A DNA stretch of 64,000 bases from Nakamurella multipartita DSM 44233 (GTDB lineage Bacteria > Actinomycetota > Actinomycetes > Mycobacteriales > Nakamurellaceae), in NCBI RefSeq assembly GCF_000024365.1, contig NC_013235.1, positions 806,001 to 870,000 of the forward strand, in the 5' to 3' direction. The position numbers and the translations under genes were made by a program. Shown here piece by piece: positions 25,690-35,230 of this stretch. The notes beneath the pieces are model-generated. The model searched no databases. It saw nothing but the letters and a program-made list of their open reading frames with translations, and was not told the DNA's origin. Within the stretch, counting starts at the first letter, position 1, and every line of letters starts with the position of its first letter.

Positions 25690-27210
25690 TCACTGAACCG
25701 GCTTGACCGGGGTGCGCACCCAGGTATCGAAGAAGGCGGACAGGTCCTGGCCCGACGCCTTTTCGAAGACGGCCTGGAAGTCCTCGGTCGAGGCATCCCC
25801 ATTGCGGTACCGCTGCAACCACAATCGGGTGCCCGCGCGGAACGCGGGGTCGCCGATCTTCTCGTGCAGGGCGAACAACGTCGCCGCCCCCCGGTCGTAG
25901 ACGGCGTCGACGAACAGGCCCTTCGGCCCTGGATCGGCGACCACCGTGGTCCAGAACGGGTCGGCCGCGTCGATGCCCATCACCTCATCGAAGCTCGCCT
26001 GTGCCGACTGGCCACCGCGATGCTCGGTCCACAACCAGGTCGCGTAGGTGGCCCAGCCCTCGTTGAGCCAGATGTCGGCCCACCGGTGCGGGCTGACCGA
26101 GTCGCCGAACCACTGATGGGCCAGCTCGTGGGCTACCGTGCCCTCGCGCGCCCGCAGCGAGTACACCGGTCGGGTCTGCGTCTCCAGGGCGTAGCCGACG
26201 GTGTCGTCGTCGACGATCGCGCCGAACGAGCCGAACGGGTAGCGGCCGAATCGGCCGGAGAAGAAGTCGATCATGTCGGGCTGTAGCGCCAGACTGGCGT
26301 CGGTCGTCGCCCGGTTCGCCGGAGTCAGGTCGCGATCGACGGCGTTGACGATCGGCAGACCGGTCCTGGTTCGGGTGGAGGTGAGGTCGAAGTCGCCGAC
26401 CGTCGCCGTGGCCAGGTAGCTGGCCTGCGGGTCGGGTGCCTCCCAGTACCAGGTGGTCCACCCGGCCCGCGTCTTCGCCGGCCGGGACTGCAGGCCGTTG
26501 GCGACGGCGGTCTTGCCCTGCGGCACGGTGATCGTGAAGGAGTAGGTGGCCTTGTCGGTCGGGTGATCGCTGACCGGGAACCAGGTCATGGTGCCCTCGG
26601 GCTCGCCGACCACGATCGCTCCGTCCCGGGTGGTCACCCAGCCATACAGGGCGTCCTCGATATCAGTGGGTCGGGTGGTGGGGCCGCCGTACTCGACCAC
26701 GACGGTGGCTCGCTGGCCCTTACGGATGCCCTGGCCCGGACGGATGGTCACCTCCCAGATGCGGGCGGCATCGTCCTGGACCTGCCAGTAGGCCGCACCC
26801 CGAACGGTGGCGGTCGCTGCCGGTGGATCGATCTCGCGGGATCGTTGCCCGTTGACCGAGACCGCGCTGACGTCCATTCCGCGCAGGTCGAGGTTGAACT
26901 GGTCCAGGTTCTGGGTGGCGGTCAGGGTGATGGTGGCCCGGCCGTCCAGGCGCCCGACCAGCGGAGCCGGATCGGCGGCGGGCGGCTGGTACTTCAGATC
27001 CAGGTCGTAGTGCGAGACGTCGAAGCCTCCGTTGCCGGCGAACGGGAAGTAGTCGTCACCGGCACCGGGCGCCCCGGCCGAGAATCCGCCGCCCCCGCCG
27101 TGGCCGCCGCCCCGATCCCCGGTGGTCGCCGTTGCCGTGGTCGGGACGAGAATCGACACGCCCATGGTCAGGGCGATCACGGTGAACCATCGGGCCCGGC
27201 CTGCGGTCAT
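25690..27210 (-). CDS. Secreted M1-family metallopeptidase
   Basis: A 506-residue gluzincin peptidase. A signal peptide (RWFTVIALTMGVSILVPTTATA) is followed by a Gly-rich spacer, an N-terminal beta-sandwich domain (FDVSHYDLDLKYQP onwards) and the catalytic domain with the zinc motif HELAHQWFG and the downstream Glu in WLNEGWATY (HEXXH-X18-E). The usual GAMEN exopeptidase loop is replaced by a DDDTVGYALETQTRP segment, so substrate specificity may differ from classical aminopeptidase N. It ends with the small helical part, shorter than full-length M1 enzymes (~850 residues) as in other actinobacterial short forms. Start ATG 27210. Confidence 0.92.
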   Translation of the reverse strand: MTAGRARWFTVIALTMGVSILVPTTATATTGDRGGGHGGGGGFSAGAPGAGDDYFPFAGNGGFDVSHYDLDLKYQPPAADPAPLVGRLDGRATITLTATQNLDQFNLDLRGMDVSAVSVNGQRSREIDPPAATATVRGAAYWQVQDDAARIWEVTIRPGQGIRKGQRATVVVEYGGPTTRPTDIEDALYGWVTTRDGAIVVGEPEGTMTWFPVSDHPTDKATYSFTITVPQGKTAVANGLQSRPAKTRAGWTTWYWEAPDPQASYLATATVGDFDLTSTRTRTGLPIVNAVDRDLTPANRATTDASLALQPDMIDFFSGRFGRYPFGSFGAIVDDDTVGYALETQTRPVYSLRAREGTVAHELAHQWFGDSVSPHRWADIWLNEGWATYATWLWTEHRGGQSAQASFDEVMGIDAADPFWTTVVADPGPKGLFVDAVYDRGAATLFALHEKIGDPAFRAGTRLWLQRYRNGDASTEDFQAVFEKASGQDLSAFFDTWVRTPVKPVQ

Positions 27211-27372
27211 GGCACCTCCTGTGCGAGGCCTGTGACGCTACGCCGCTCGGCCCCGGTGGCAACCGCAGAGTTCGGCGGATATCGACGCCAAATCGGCCGA
27301 GATGTGCGCGGCTTCTTCTATGGTCGCGGGAGCGATAGTCGCGGCAGTCGACCGGCGGACCGGGAGGCTCGG

Positions 27373-27445
27373 TGGGCCCCGTGGGGATCGAACCCACAAC
27401 CCGCGGATTAAAAGTCCGCTGCTCTGCCAATTGAGCTAGAGGCCC
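27373..27445 (-). tRNA. tRNA-Lys (anticodon UUU)
   Basis: Read on the minus strand: acceptor GGGCCTC with GGGGCCC, D arm TAGCTCAATTGGCAGAGC, anticodon loop CTTTTAA in a GCGGA/TCCGC stem, T arm GTGGGTTCGATCCCCAC. CCA is not encoded (CCG follows). Confidence 0.97.
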
Positions 27446-27536
27446 GCGCGATCAGTGTCCGGAGGGGGCCCGGTCGCGACGCGAGCTTACCGGCTCGGTT
27501 GGATGTCTTCGGACACCACAGCGAGGGGAACGGGCG

Positions 27537-28748
27537 ATGGCGGGCGAGGACGACGAGCGTGAGGTCCAGGACACGACGCTGATGCGAGGGGAGCAGACGC
27601 ACGCCTGGTCGGCCGTCGACCGGCCGGGCGTCGACCCCTCCGATCCCCGGCCCCAGGGACCGGATACCGGCGGGTTCGCCGACGTGCCCGCCGCCACCGG
27701 CCCGCACGGCTCCGCGGCTCCGGCCGGCGTGCCCTCCGGGCCGATGCGGGACATCGGGCCGGCCGCACCGGTCGGTTACGGCCCGGTTCCCGGTCCCGGC
27801 CCGGGCGCTGCCCACCCGGCGCTGCCCGGCCCGACCCTGCCGCCGGCGGCCCCGCCGCCCCCGCCGGGGCCGGTGCTTGAGGCCAGCGGGCTGGGGCTGC
27901 TGGGCAAGTCGGGCTGGGTGTTCCAGAACATCGACCTGACCCTGCGTGCGACCTCGGTCGCCGCCATCGTCGGGCCGTCGGGCACCGGCCGGTCCAGCCT
28001 GCTGCTCGCCCTGGCCGGCCGGTTGCAGCCCACCGCGGGCTCACTGACCGTGGCCGGGCACCGTTACCGGGACAAGCCGTCCGCGGTCCGGCAGCTGACC
28101 GCGATCGCCCGGGTCGGGTCCGTCGCCCACCCCGAGCCCGCGCTGACCATCCGTGAATACGTCGCCGAGCGGTGCCTGCTCGAGGATGTCGGGTTGCCCG
28201 AGGGGCGCACCCGGTTCGCCGCCGCCTGCGACGCTCTGCAGCTGTCGTTGAACCCGTCGACGCAGGTCGGCTCGCTGTTCGGCGATCAGGCCACGCTGTT
28301 CGCCGTCGCCGCGGCATGTGTGCGGGTGAGCGCGGTGATCATGCTCGACGATGTCGATCGCGGCGTCTCCGGCGCGACCCAGCAGCTGATCCTGGACGCC
28401 CTGATCCGGCTGGCCATGACGGGCCCGACCGTGGTGGTCACCACCACCGACCGGATCCCGGTCATGGAGGCCGACGTCGTGCTCGATCTGACCCCGTCCA
28501 CAGGTGCGGCGATGTGGCAGTTCGACCGCAACGCGCCGCTGCCCGCGCCGCTGCCGGGACCGGTCATCGGCCAGCTCGGGCCGGCCGCCGCGGCGGCGCC
28601 GACCAAGACGGCGGAGCCGGACCAGCCGCCGCCCGACGAGACGCCCACGACCATGCTGCCGCCGCAGCCGGACTACCCGGAGGATCCGGCCGACGAGTCG
28701 GACCCACCGGCCCCGCCGTCCGACGAGCCGAGACAGGACCAGCGATGA
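27537..28748 (+). CDS. ABC-type ATPase paired with YhgE/Pip protein, copy 1
   Basis: A 403-residue protein. Residues 1-115 are Pro/Gly-rich and disordered; residues ~118-330 are an ABC ATPase-like domain; the C-terminal 70 residues are Pro/Asp-rich. The P-loop reads GPSGTGRSS, with Arg in place of the catalytic-site Lys. The signature LSGGQ is replaced by SLFGDQ, and Walker B is VIMLDDVDRG without the usual Glu. ATP binding may be weak and hydrolysis is doubtful. Its stop overlaps the start of the membrane gene (ATGA), so the two form a complex or at least a translational unit. The same pair is repeated at 32310-35230. Confidence 0.85.
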   Translation: MAGEDDEREVQDTTLMRGEQTHAWSAVDRPGVDPSDPRPQGPDTGGFADVPAATGPHGSAAPAGVPSGPMRDIGPAAPVGYGPVPGPGPGAAHPALPGPTLPPAAPPPPPGPVLEASGLGLLGKSGWVFQNIDLTLRATSVAAIVGPSGTGRSSLLLALAGRLQPTAGSLTVAGHRYRDKPSAVRQLTAIARVGSVAHPEPALTIREYVAERCLLEDVGLPEGRTRFAAACDALQLSLNPSTQVGSLFGDQATLFAVAAACVRVSAVIMLDDVDRGVSGATQQLILDALIRLAMTGPTVVVTTTDRIPVMEADVVLDLTPSTGAAMWQFDRNAPLPAPLPGPVIGQLGPAAAAAPTKTAEPDQPPPDETPTTMLPPQPDYPEDPADESDPPAPPSDEPRQDQR

Positions 28749-30901
28749 TCAAGACCGTCAAGCTCGCCGGCTACGAATTCCGCCGGTTCAAGGGCCCCTG
28801 GCCGGTGATCGGTCTGCTGTTCGTGCTGCTCATCCCGACGGTTTACGCCGGGCTGTACCTGTGGTCGAACTGGGATCCGTACGGCCGCCGCGATCAGGTT
28901 CCGGTCGCCGTGGTCAACCTCGACGAGCCGGCCCAGGTGGAGAACGCCACGATCAGCGCGGGCGACCGGTTGGTCAGCGAACTGGGCTCCGACCCGATCT
29001 TCGCCTGGCAGTTCGTCGGGCAGGACCAGGCCGAGCAGGGCCTGGCCGACGGCACCTACTACATGATCGTGGAGATCCCGCCGGACTTCTCGGCCAACCT
29101 GGTCAGCGGATCCGGGGCCACCCCGGAGCGGGCCAACGTCAACCTGCGGCTCAACGACGCCAACGGGTACCTGACCCAGTTGCTGGTCGCCTCGGCCCAG
29201 CCGCAGCTGGAGGCGGCGATCGACCGGGCCGCGCTGGGTGCCTATCTCGAGTCGGTCTTCGCCAATCTGGACACCATCCGCGATGGCGTTCGGGCCGCCG
29301 CGGGGTCGGCCGGCAAGCTGGCCGCCGACACCGGCACCGCGCTGACCAGCGCCACCGATACGGCCAACGCCGTCACCGCGGCCAAGCAGAGCTCGACCAC
29401 GGTGGTCGGCGACCTGGCCACGGCCAAGTCCTCCTCGTCGGCGCTGGTCACCTCGTCCGGCGACGCCAAGGCCAGTTCGGCGTCGGCGGTCACCGCGTTG
29501 GGCAGCGCCACCAGCGCGGCCTCCACCCTGTCCTCCTCGGCCGACAGCGCGTCCTCCAGCGCCAGCTCGCTGGCCGGCAGCGTGGGTCCCTCCATCAGCG
29601 CGATCGATGCGGCCGCCCCGGCGCTGGGTCAGTCGGCCGCCAACGTCGAGGCAGCCACTCAGGACACGTCCTCGCTGGCGGCCCAGCAGACGCAGGACGT
29701 GGCCTCGGTCAACAGCGTGATCGCCACCCTCAAATCGCAGAACCCGGGCGTCAACTGGTCCAGCCTGGATGCGGCCATGGCCGACCTGGGCACCAACACC
29801 GGGCTGCTCAACCAGTCGGCCGCCCAGGCCTCGGCCCAGGCGGTGTCGGTGAACTCGTCGGCCACCACCGTCACCAACGCCGCGTACGGCCTGTCCGGGG
29901 CCGGCAGTGAGCTGACCAACCTGGCGACCACCACGGCCACCGTCTCCACCGGCCTGTCCGGCCTGCTCGACAGCGTCTCGACGGCCGCCAACGCCGCCTC
30001 CGGGGTGGACAGCGCGGTCAACGGCATCGCCGCGTCGGCCACCGATCTGGACTCCTCGATCGGCGCCGCCCAGCTGGCCGCGCAGAGCACCGACGACAGC
30101 CTGACCGTCGCCGAGACCAGCTCGTCCACCCTGGTCAGCACGATGACCGGGATCAACGGCGCGGCCTCCGAACTGGCCACCGGCCTGAGCGACGCCGCCG
30201 ATCGCATCCCGACGCTGGCCCCGGGCGAGCAGGCCCAGACCGAGCAGGTGCTGTCCTCGCCGGCCGACATGACCGTGCTGGTCGACAATCCGGCGGTCGT
30301 CTACGGGCGGGGCATGGCGCCGACCGCGTTCAGCTTCGCCATCTGGGTGTTCGCGCTGGCGGTGTTCCTGCTGCTGCGGCCGATCGCCGCGGGTGCGCTG
30401 CTGGCCCGCGCGTCGTCGCTGCGGATCGCGGTGGCCGGGTGGCTGCCACCGCTGGCGGTGGGCATCGTCGGCTCGCTGCTGCTGTTCGGCATCGTCTGGT
30501 TGGGCCTGCATCTGGACCCGGTCAACGCCGGCGCCGCGGTGGGGGTGATCGCGCTCGGCGTCGCCTGCTTCACCGCGCTCACCCACCTGCTGCGGACCTG
30601 GTTGGGCAAGATCGGCACGGCGATCGCGCTGGTGCTGCTGATGGTGCAGTTCACCGCGTCCGGCGGGCTGTATCCGATGCCGACCACACCCACCCCGTTC
30701 CAGGTGATCGAGAAGGCCATGCCGATGACCTACCTCATCGACGCGCTGCGGATCACCTTCACCGGCGGGCTCTACCAACGACTGTGGATTGACCTGGGCG
30801 TGCTCGCCGGGATCACCGTGGTCGCGGTGGGACTGACCGTGCTGGTGGTGCACCGCCGGCGCACGTTCCGGCTGACCGACCTGCAGCCGATCCTGTCCTG
30901 A
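28745..30901 (+). CDS. YhgE/Pip-domain membrane protein, copy 1
   Basis: A 718-residue membrane protein of the YhgE/Pip (phage infection protein) family, related to ABC-2 type permeases. One N-terminal helix (GPWPVIGLLFVLLIPTVYAGLYL) is followed by the conserved WSNWDPYGRRDQVPVAVVNLDEP motif. A ~450-residue extracytoplasmic Ser/Ala/Thr-rich region, probably a long coiled coil, comes next, then about five C-terminal helices from residue 520. Relatives include the Lactococcus phage receptor Pip and the type VII secretion protein EsaA. ATG 28745 overlaps the ATPase stop. Function unknown; likely a cell-envelope transporter or surface receptor. Confidence 0.88.
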   Translation: MIKTVKLAGYEFRRFKGPWPVIGLLFVLLIPTVYAGLYLWSNWDPYGRRDQVPVAVVNLDEPAQVENATISAGDRLVSELGSDPIFAWQFVGQDQAEQGLADGTYYMIVEIPPDFSANLVSGSGATPERANVNLRLNDANGYLTQLLVASAQPQLEAAIDRAALGAYLESVFANLDTIRDGVRAAAGSAGKLAADTGTALTSATDTANAVTAAKQSSTTVVGDLATAKSSSSALVTSSGDAKASSASAVTALGSATSAASTLSSSADSASSSASSLAGSVGPSISAIDAAAPALGQSAANVEAATQDTSSLAAQQTQDVASVNSVIATLKSQNPGVNWSSLDAAMADLGTNTGLLNQSAAQASAQAVSVNSSATTVTNAAYGLSGAGSELTNLATTTATVSTGLSGLLDSVSTAANAASGVDSAVNGIAASATDLDSSIGAAQLAAQSTDDSLTVAETSSSTLVSTMTGINGAASELATGLSDAADRIPTLAPGEQAQTEQVLSSPADMTVLVDNPAVVYGRGMAPTAFSFAIWVFALAVFLLLRPIAAGALLARASSLRIAVAGWLPPLAVGIVGSLLLFGIVWLGLHLDPVNAGAAVGVIALGVACFTALTHLLRTWLGKIGTAIALVLLMVQFTASGGLYPMPTTPTPFQVIEKAMPMTYLIDALRITFTGGLYQRLWIDLGVLAGITVVAVGLTVLVVHRRRTFRLTDLQPILS

Positions 30902-31037
30902 CAGTGAGGATGTAGGGGTGGATCGCCGTCGAGCTTCGGCTTGACTCGTGCCCTGACTGACCGTGGTGTCCTGAACGGGATGTGTCGGCCGGGGTTCGGC
31001 GGCGATCTCGGCACCTGCCGGACGGGCGTCGTGACCT

Positions 31038-32243
31038 TATAGGAGCCTGGCCAGAGGCCCCGTCACTGTCTTGTCCGCCCGCCCGACCGGCGCGTGCCGC
31101 CCTTCCCGGTTCAGCGACAGGACGGCAGGTCAACGATGACAGCAGTACAAGCGGAGCGACAAGCAGACTCATCGGCGGTCGAGGTGGTCGGCGGTGTGGA
31201 CACCCATAAGGACACCCACACCGCGGCAGCGGTGGACACCGCGGGGCGGGTGTTGGGGTCGGCCCAGTTCCCCACCGACGCCGCCGGCTACCGGGCGTTG
31301 CTACGGTGGCTGCGCGGGTTCGGGACGCTGCTGCTGGTCGGTGTCGAGGGCACCGGTGTCTACGGGGCCGGCCTGGCCCGATTGCTGGCCGCCCAGGGCG
31401 TGGCCATGGTCGAGGTCGACCGGCCCGACCGCAAGGCCCGCCGGTGGCAGGGCAAATCCGATCCCGTCGATGCCGAGGCTCCGGCCCGGGCCGCGTTGGC
31501 CCGGGTGCGCACCGGGCTGCCCAAGCATCGAGACGGTCGTGTCGAGGCGCTGCGGGCATTGCGGGTGGCGCGCCGTTCGGCCGTCGGGCAACGCGCTGAC
31601 GTGCAGCGACAGATCAAGGCGCTGATCGTCACCGCACCGGAATCGCTGCGCGCCCAGCTGCGGGCGTTGCCCGACCGAGAACTGATCAAGGTCTGCGCCG
31701 ACCAGCGGCCGGACCGTGCCGGTGCCGGCGATCCGGGCACGGCCACCAAGATCGCGCTGCGCTCTCTTGCTCGGCGCCACCGGGCGCTCAGCGTCGAGAT
31801 CGCCGATCTCGACGAGCTGCTCGGTCCGCTCGTGGCCCAGATCAACCCCGGGCTGCTCGCACTCAAAGGCATCGGTCCCGACGTGGCCGGGCAGATGCTC
31901 GTCACGGCCGGCGAGAATGCCGACCGCCTCACCAACGAGGCCGCCTTCGCGATGCTGTGCGGCGTGGCGCCCTTGCCTGCTTCGTCGGGCAGGACGACCC
32001 GGCACCGGCTCAACCGCGGCGGAGACCGAGCCGCCAATAGCGCACTCTGGCGCATCGTCATCACCCGCATGGGCACCGATGATCGAACCAAGAACTACAT
32101 CGCCCGACGCACCGCCCAGGGGCTGACCAAGCCCGAGATCATCCGCTGCCTCAAGCGATATGTCGCCCGAGAAGTCTTCCTCGCGCTTACGTCCGCGTCC
32201 GCAGAAAAACGACCCGCCAAAGCAGCTTGACAACCATAGGAGC
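31038..32243 (+). mobile_element. IS110-family insertion sequence
   Basis: The element carries one DEDD transposase (31136-32230) and no terminal inverted repeats, as expected for IS110. The octamer ATAGGAGC lies at 31038-31045 and again at 32236-32243, just outside the transposase gene on each side. I use these copies as provisional ends. The left end could extend further into 30902-31037, because IS110 elements carry a bridge RNA in their non-coding end and only ~90 nt lie between the left octamer and the ATG. It splits the tandem ABC-ATPase/YhgE duplication without cutting either gene. Confidence 0.75.
31136..32230 (+). CDS. IS110-family transposase (DEDD, Transposase_20)
   Basis: A 364-residue IS110 recombinase. 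The RuvC-like N-terminal domain starts GGVDTHKDTHTAAAVD and has GVEGTG and the KSDPVDAEA motif, supplying the D-E-D-D residues. The C-terminal Transposase_20 domain shows LLALKGIGPDVAGQML and the conserved serine region PLPASSGRTTRHRLNRGGDRAAN. Full length and apparently intact, so the element may be active. ATG 31136 is preferred over an upstream GTG frame because MTAVQAERQ gives the usual family length. Confidence 0.96.
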   Translation: MTAVQAERQADSSAVEVVGGVDTHKDTHTAAAVDTAGRVLGSAQFPTDAAGYRALLRWLRGFGTLLLVGVEGTGVYGAGLARLLAAQGVAMVEVDRPDRKARRWQGKSDPVDAEAPARAALARVRTGLPKHRDGRVEALRALRVARRSAVGQRADVQRQIKALIVTAPESLRAQLRALPDRELIKVCADQRPDRAGAGDPGTATKIALRSLARRHRALSVEIADLDELLGPLVAQINPGLLALKGIGPDVAGQMLVTAGENADRLTNEAAFAMLCGVAPLPASSGRTTRHRLNRGGDRAANSALWRIVITRMGTDDRTKNYIARRTAQGLTKPEIIRCLKRYVAREVFLALTSASAEKRPAKAA

Positions 32244-32309
32244 ATCCCGGCCCCGAGTCGGGCGGGTCCGCGTTCGCGGGGGGCTGGCCGATCGGGAAAG
32301 GTTGTCCCG

Positions 32310-33098
32310 GTGACGGACGATCAGCTCCCGGCCGCGGCCCGACCCGGCCCCGAGGGCAGCACGCAGTCGGAACCGCCGGCCCCGGACGAGGCCGCCGCCC
32401 CGCCGCCCACGCCGGCCCTGGTGGCCACCGGGCTGGGCCTGATGGGCGGGGCCGGCTGGGTCTTCCGGGAGGTGTCGCTCACGGTGCCGGCCGGCGCGCT
32501 GGCCGCCGTCGTCGGTCCGGCCGGTTCCGGGCGGTCCAGCCTGCTGCTGACCCTGGCCGGCCGGATGGCCCCCACGGAGGGCCTGCTGTCGGTGCTCGGC
32601 CATGACCTGGCCGCCGACGCGGCCGCCGTCCGCGGGCTGACCAGCGTCGCCCGCGCGGGCGGCGTGATCGGCCCGGAGCCGGCCCTGACCGTGCACGAGT
32701 CGATCGACGAGCGGTGCCTGATCGACGACGTGCCCGCCGCCGAGGGGCACACCCGGTTCGACCAGGCGTGTGCCGCGATGCAATTCACCCCGGACCCGAC
32801 CGAGCCGGTCGAAGGCGTGACGGGGGAGCGGGCGGCGCTGCTGGCCGTCGCCCTGGCCTTCGTCCGGACCAGTGCGGTGATCGTGCTGGACGACCTGGAC
32901 CGGGACATCGCGGTGGCCGGCCGGGGGGCGCTGGCCCAGGCTCTGCGCCGGGTCGCCGACCTCGGGCCGGCGCTGGTGGTCGCCGCCACCGACTCCTCGG
33001 CGGTGCCGGGCGCCGACGTCGTCGTCGACCTCGCTCTGCCCGCCGGCCGCACGCCGTGGTCCTTCGATCCCGCCAGTGGAAATGGGTCAGCCCGATGA
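32310..33098 (+). CDS. ABC-type ATPase paired with YhgE/Pip protein, copy 2
   Basis: A 262-residue paralogue of the ATPase at 27537, lacking most of its long disordered ends. Corresponding motifs: P-loop GPAGSGRSS (again Arg for Lys), a region GEAALLAVA-like in place of the signature (GERAALLAVALAF), and Walker B VIVLDDLDRD. Retention of the Arg in both copies argues that it is a family feature and not a recent lesion. GTG 32310 has GGGAAAGG upstream. The stop overlaps the next gene by ATGA. Confidence 0.85.
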   Translation: MTDDQLPAAARPGPEGSTQSEPPAPDEAAAPPPTPALVATGLGLMGGAGWVFREVSLTVPAGALAAVVGPAGSGRSSLLLTLAGRMAPTEGLLSVLGHDLAADAAAVRGLTSVARAGGVIGPEPALTVHESIDERCLIDDVPAAEGHTRFDQACAAMQFTPDPTEPVEGVTGERAALLAVALAFVRTSAVIVLDDLDRDIAVAGRGALAQALRRVADLGPALVVAATDSSAVPGADVVVDLALPAGRTPWSFDPASGNGSAR

Positions 33099-35230
33099 TC
33101 AAGACGATCAAGCTCGCCGGCTTCGAACTGCGCCGGTTCAAGGGTCCGCTGCCGATCATCGCGCTGCTGTTCCTGTTGCTGGTCCCCTCGCTCTACGGGG
33201 CCCTGTACCTGTGGTCGAACTGGGACCCCTACGGCCGGCTCGACCAGGTCCCGGTCGCCGTGGTGAACCAGGACGTGCCGGTCACCGGGCCGGACGGGCA
33301 GAGCGTGGACGCGGGCAACCGGCTGGTCGCCGAACTGCAGAACGACCCGATCTTCGACTGGCAGTTCGTCGATGCCGGCACCGCCGCCGACGGCCTGGCC
33401 GATGGCACCTACTACCTGACCATCACCATCCCGGCCGACTTCTCGGCGAACCTGGTCAGCGGCGCGACCGACGATCCGGAGCGGGCGATCGTCGTGATGA
33501 ACCGCGACGACGTCAACGGGTACGTCATCGGGTTGATGACCTCGACCGTGCAGCAACGGCTGGAGGCGGCGATCAACCGGGCCGCGATCAGCTCGTACTT
33601 CGACGCCGTCTTCACCAACCTGGACACCCTCAAACAGAACGTCACCGACGCCGCCAACGGGGCCGCCCAGCTCGCCTCCGGGGCCGACTCCGCGCTGTCC
33701 GGCGCCACCGACCTGGCCGGCGGCATCACCCAGCTCAAGGACGGCTCGACCAAGCTGGTCGGCGGGCTGAACGACGCCAAGTCCGGCTCGTCGCAACTGG
33801 TCACCGGCTTGGGCACGGCCAAGGACGGCTCGGCCAAGCTGGTCACCGGGCTGACCCAACTGCAGCAGGGGTCCAGCCAGTTGGTGCCGGGCGCCCAGCA
33901 GGTCGCCGACGGCAATGCCAAGCTCGCCTCGACGGTGGTCCCGGTGCTGGACCAGGTGAACGCGGCCCTGCCGGCGGTCCAGCAGGCCAACGCCGACGCC
34001 AAGGCCCGGATCGACGCCTTCGCCACCGGCGTCACCACCCAGCAGGCGCAGATCCAGGCGGCGGTCGACGCGCTCCCGGCCAGTCCGGAGAAGGCGGCCC
34101 TGCAGACCGCCGTGACCAACGCCGGCACCGCCCTGAACACGGCCGCCGGCAACGCCCAGCAGGCCGCCGCCGGCATCGACTCCACCCTCGGCCAGCTCAA
34201 CCAGAACGCGGCCGCCGACCTGACCCAGGCCAGCACCGATCTGACCAACCTGGCCTCCGGTTCGGCCCAGGTCGCCGCCGGCGCCGCCCAGCTGAACACC
34301 GGCATCGGGCAGGCACTGACCGGGGCCACCGACCTGGACACCGGCATCGGGCAGCTGCAGGCCGGCGCGAGCAAGCTGGACAGCGGGATCGGCGACCTGC
34401 AGACCGGGGCGACCCAGCTCGACCAGGGTCTGGGCACCGCCCAGACCGGTTCGGCCGATCTGGTCACCGGGCTGACCCAGCTGGATCAGGGGGCCAACCA
34501 ACTCGCCTCGGAGCTGACCGCCGGGGCGGACAAGATCCCGGTGTTCGCCCAGGACCAGCGGGACAACGCCGAGCAGGTGCTGTCCTCGCCGGCCGACGTG
34601 CAGGTCAACGTGGCCAACCCGGCCAACGTCTACGGCCGCGGGCTGGCCCCGTTCTTCTTCGCCATCGCCATCTGGGTGTTCGGCATCTCGGTGTTCCTGG
34701 TGATGCGGCCCATCTCGGCCCGGGCCCTGGCCGGCCGGGCGTCCTCGCCCCGGATCGCCATCGCCGGCTGGCTGCCGGTGGTCGGCATGGCCGCGGTCGG
34801 CTCGATGCTGCTGCTGCTCGTTGCCCAGGTCGGGCTCGGGCTGGACCCGGTCAACGTAGCCGGCTCGATCGGGGTGGTGCTGCTGGCCGCGGCCTGCTTC
34901 ACCGCGATCGCCCACCTGCTGCGGACCTGGCTGGGCGTGGTCGGCTCGGCCATCACCCTGGTGCTGCTGATGGTCCAGCTCACCAGCGCCGGCGGCCTGT
35001 ACCCGGTGGAGACGCTGCCGGCGCCGCTGCGGGCCATCCACGCCTTCATCCCGATGACCTACCTGATCGACGCCCTGCGGATCACCTTCACCGGCGGCCC
35101 GACCGATCACCTGTGGCGGGACGTCGCCGTGCTGGCCGGCTTCGCCCTGGTCGCGGTCGGCGCCTGCGTGTGGGTGGTGCACCGCCGGCGCACCTTCCGA
35201 CCCCGGGATCTGCACCCGCTGCTGGGCTGA
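33095..35230 (+). CDS. YhgE/Pip-domain membrane protein, copy 2
   Basis: A 711-residue paralogue of the protein at 28745. The N-terminal 60 residues are nearly colinear (MIKTIKLAGFELRRFKGP, then LYLWSNWDPYGRLDQVPVAVVN), as is the C-terminal membrane part (TLPAPLRAIHAFIPMTYLIDALRITFTGG). The central region differs. It contains the classic YhgE/X-X-G repeats, such as GSTKLVGGLNDAKSGSSQLVTG, in long runs of ~11-residue periods, predicted to form an elongated extracellular coiled coil or beta-solenoid-like stalk. It probably works with the ATPase encoded upstream. No terminator was seen before the next gene. Confidence 0.88.
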   Translation: MIKTIKLAGFELRRFKGPLPIIALLFLLLVPSLYGALYLWSNWDPYGRLDQVPVAVVNQDVPVTGPDGQSVDAGNRLVAELQNDPIFDWQFVDAGTAADGLADGTYYLTITIPADFSANLVSGATDDPERAIVVMNRDDVNGYVIGLMTSTVQQRLEAAINRAAISSYFDAVFTNLDTLKQNVTDAANGAAQLASGADSALSGATDLAGGITQLKDGSTKLVGGLNDAKSGSSQLVTGLGTAKDGSAKLVTGLTQLQQGSSQLVPGAQQVADGNAKLASTVVPVLDQVNAALPAVQQANADAKARIDAFATGVTTQQAQIQAAVDALPASPEKAALQTAVTNAGTALNTAAGNAQQAAAGIDSTLGQLNQNAAADLTQASTDLTNLASGSAQVAAGAAQLNTGIGQALTGATDLDTGIGQLQAGASKLDSGIGDLQTGATQLDQGLGTAQTGSADLVTGLTQLDQGANQLASELTAGADKIPVFAQDQRDNAEQVLSSPADVQVNVANPANVYGRGLAPFFFAIAIWVFGISVFLVMRPISARALAGRASSPRIAIAGWLPVVGMAAVGSMLLLLVAQVGLGLDPVNVAGSIGVVLLAAACFTAIAHLLRTWLGVVGSAITLVLLMVQLTSAGGLYPVETLPAPLRAIHAFIPMTYLIDALRITFTGGPTDHLWRDVAVLAGFALVAVGACVWVVHRRRTFRPRDLHPLLG

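Noticed and set aside
27487-28317. Minus-strand frame rich in Arg/Pro over the ABC ATPase gene
   Set aside because: Composition typical of a GC shadow; the plus-strand gene has clear ATPase motifs.
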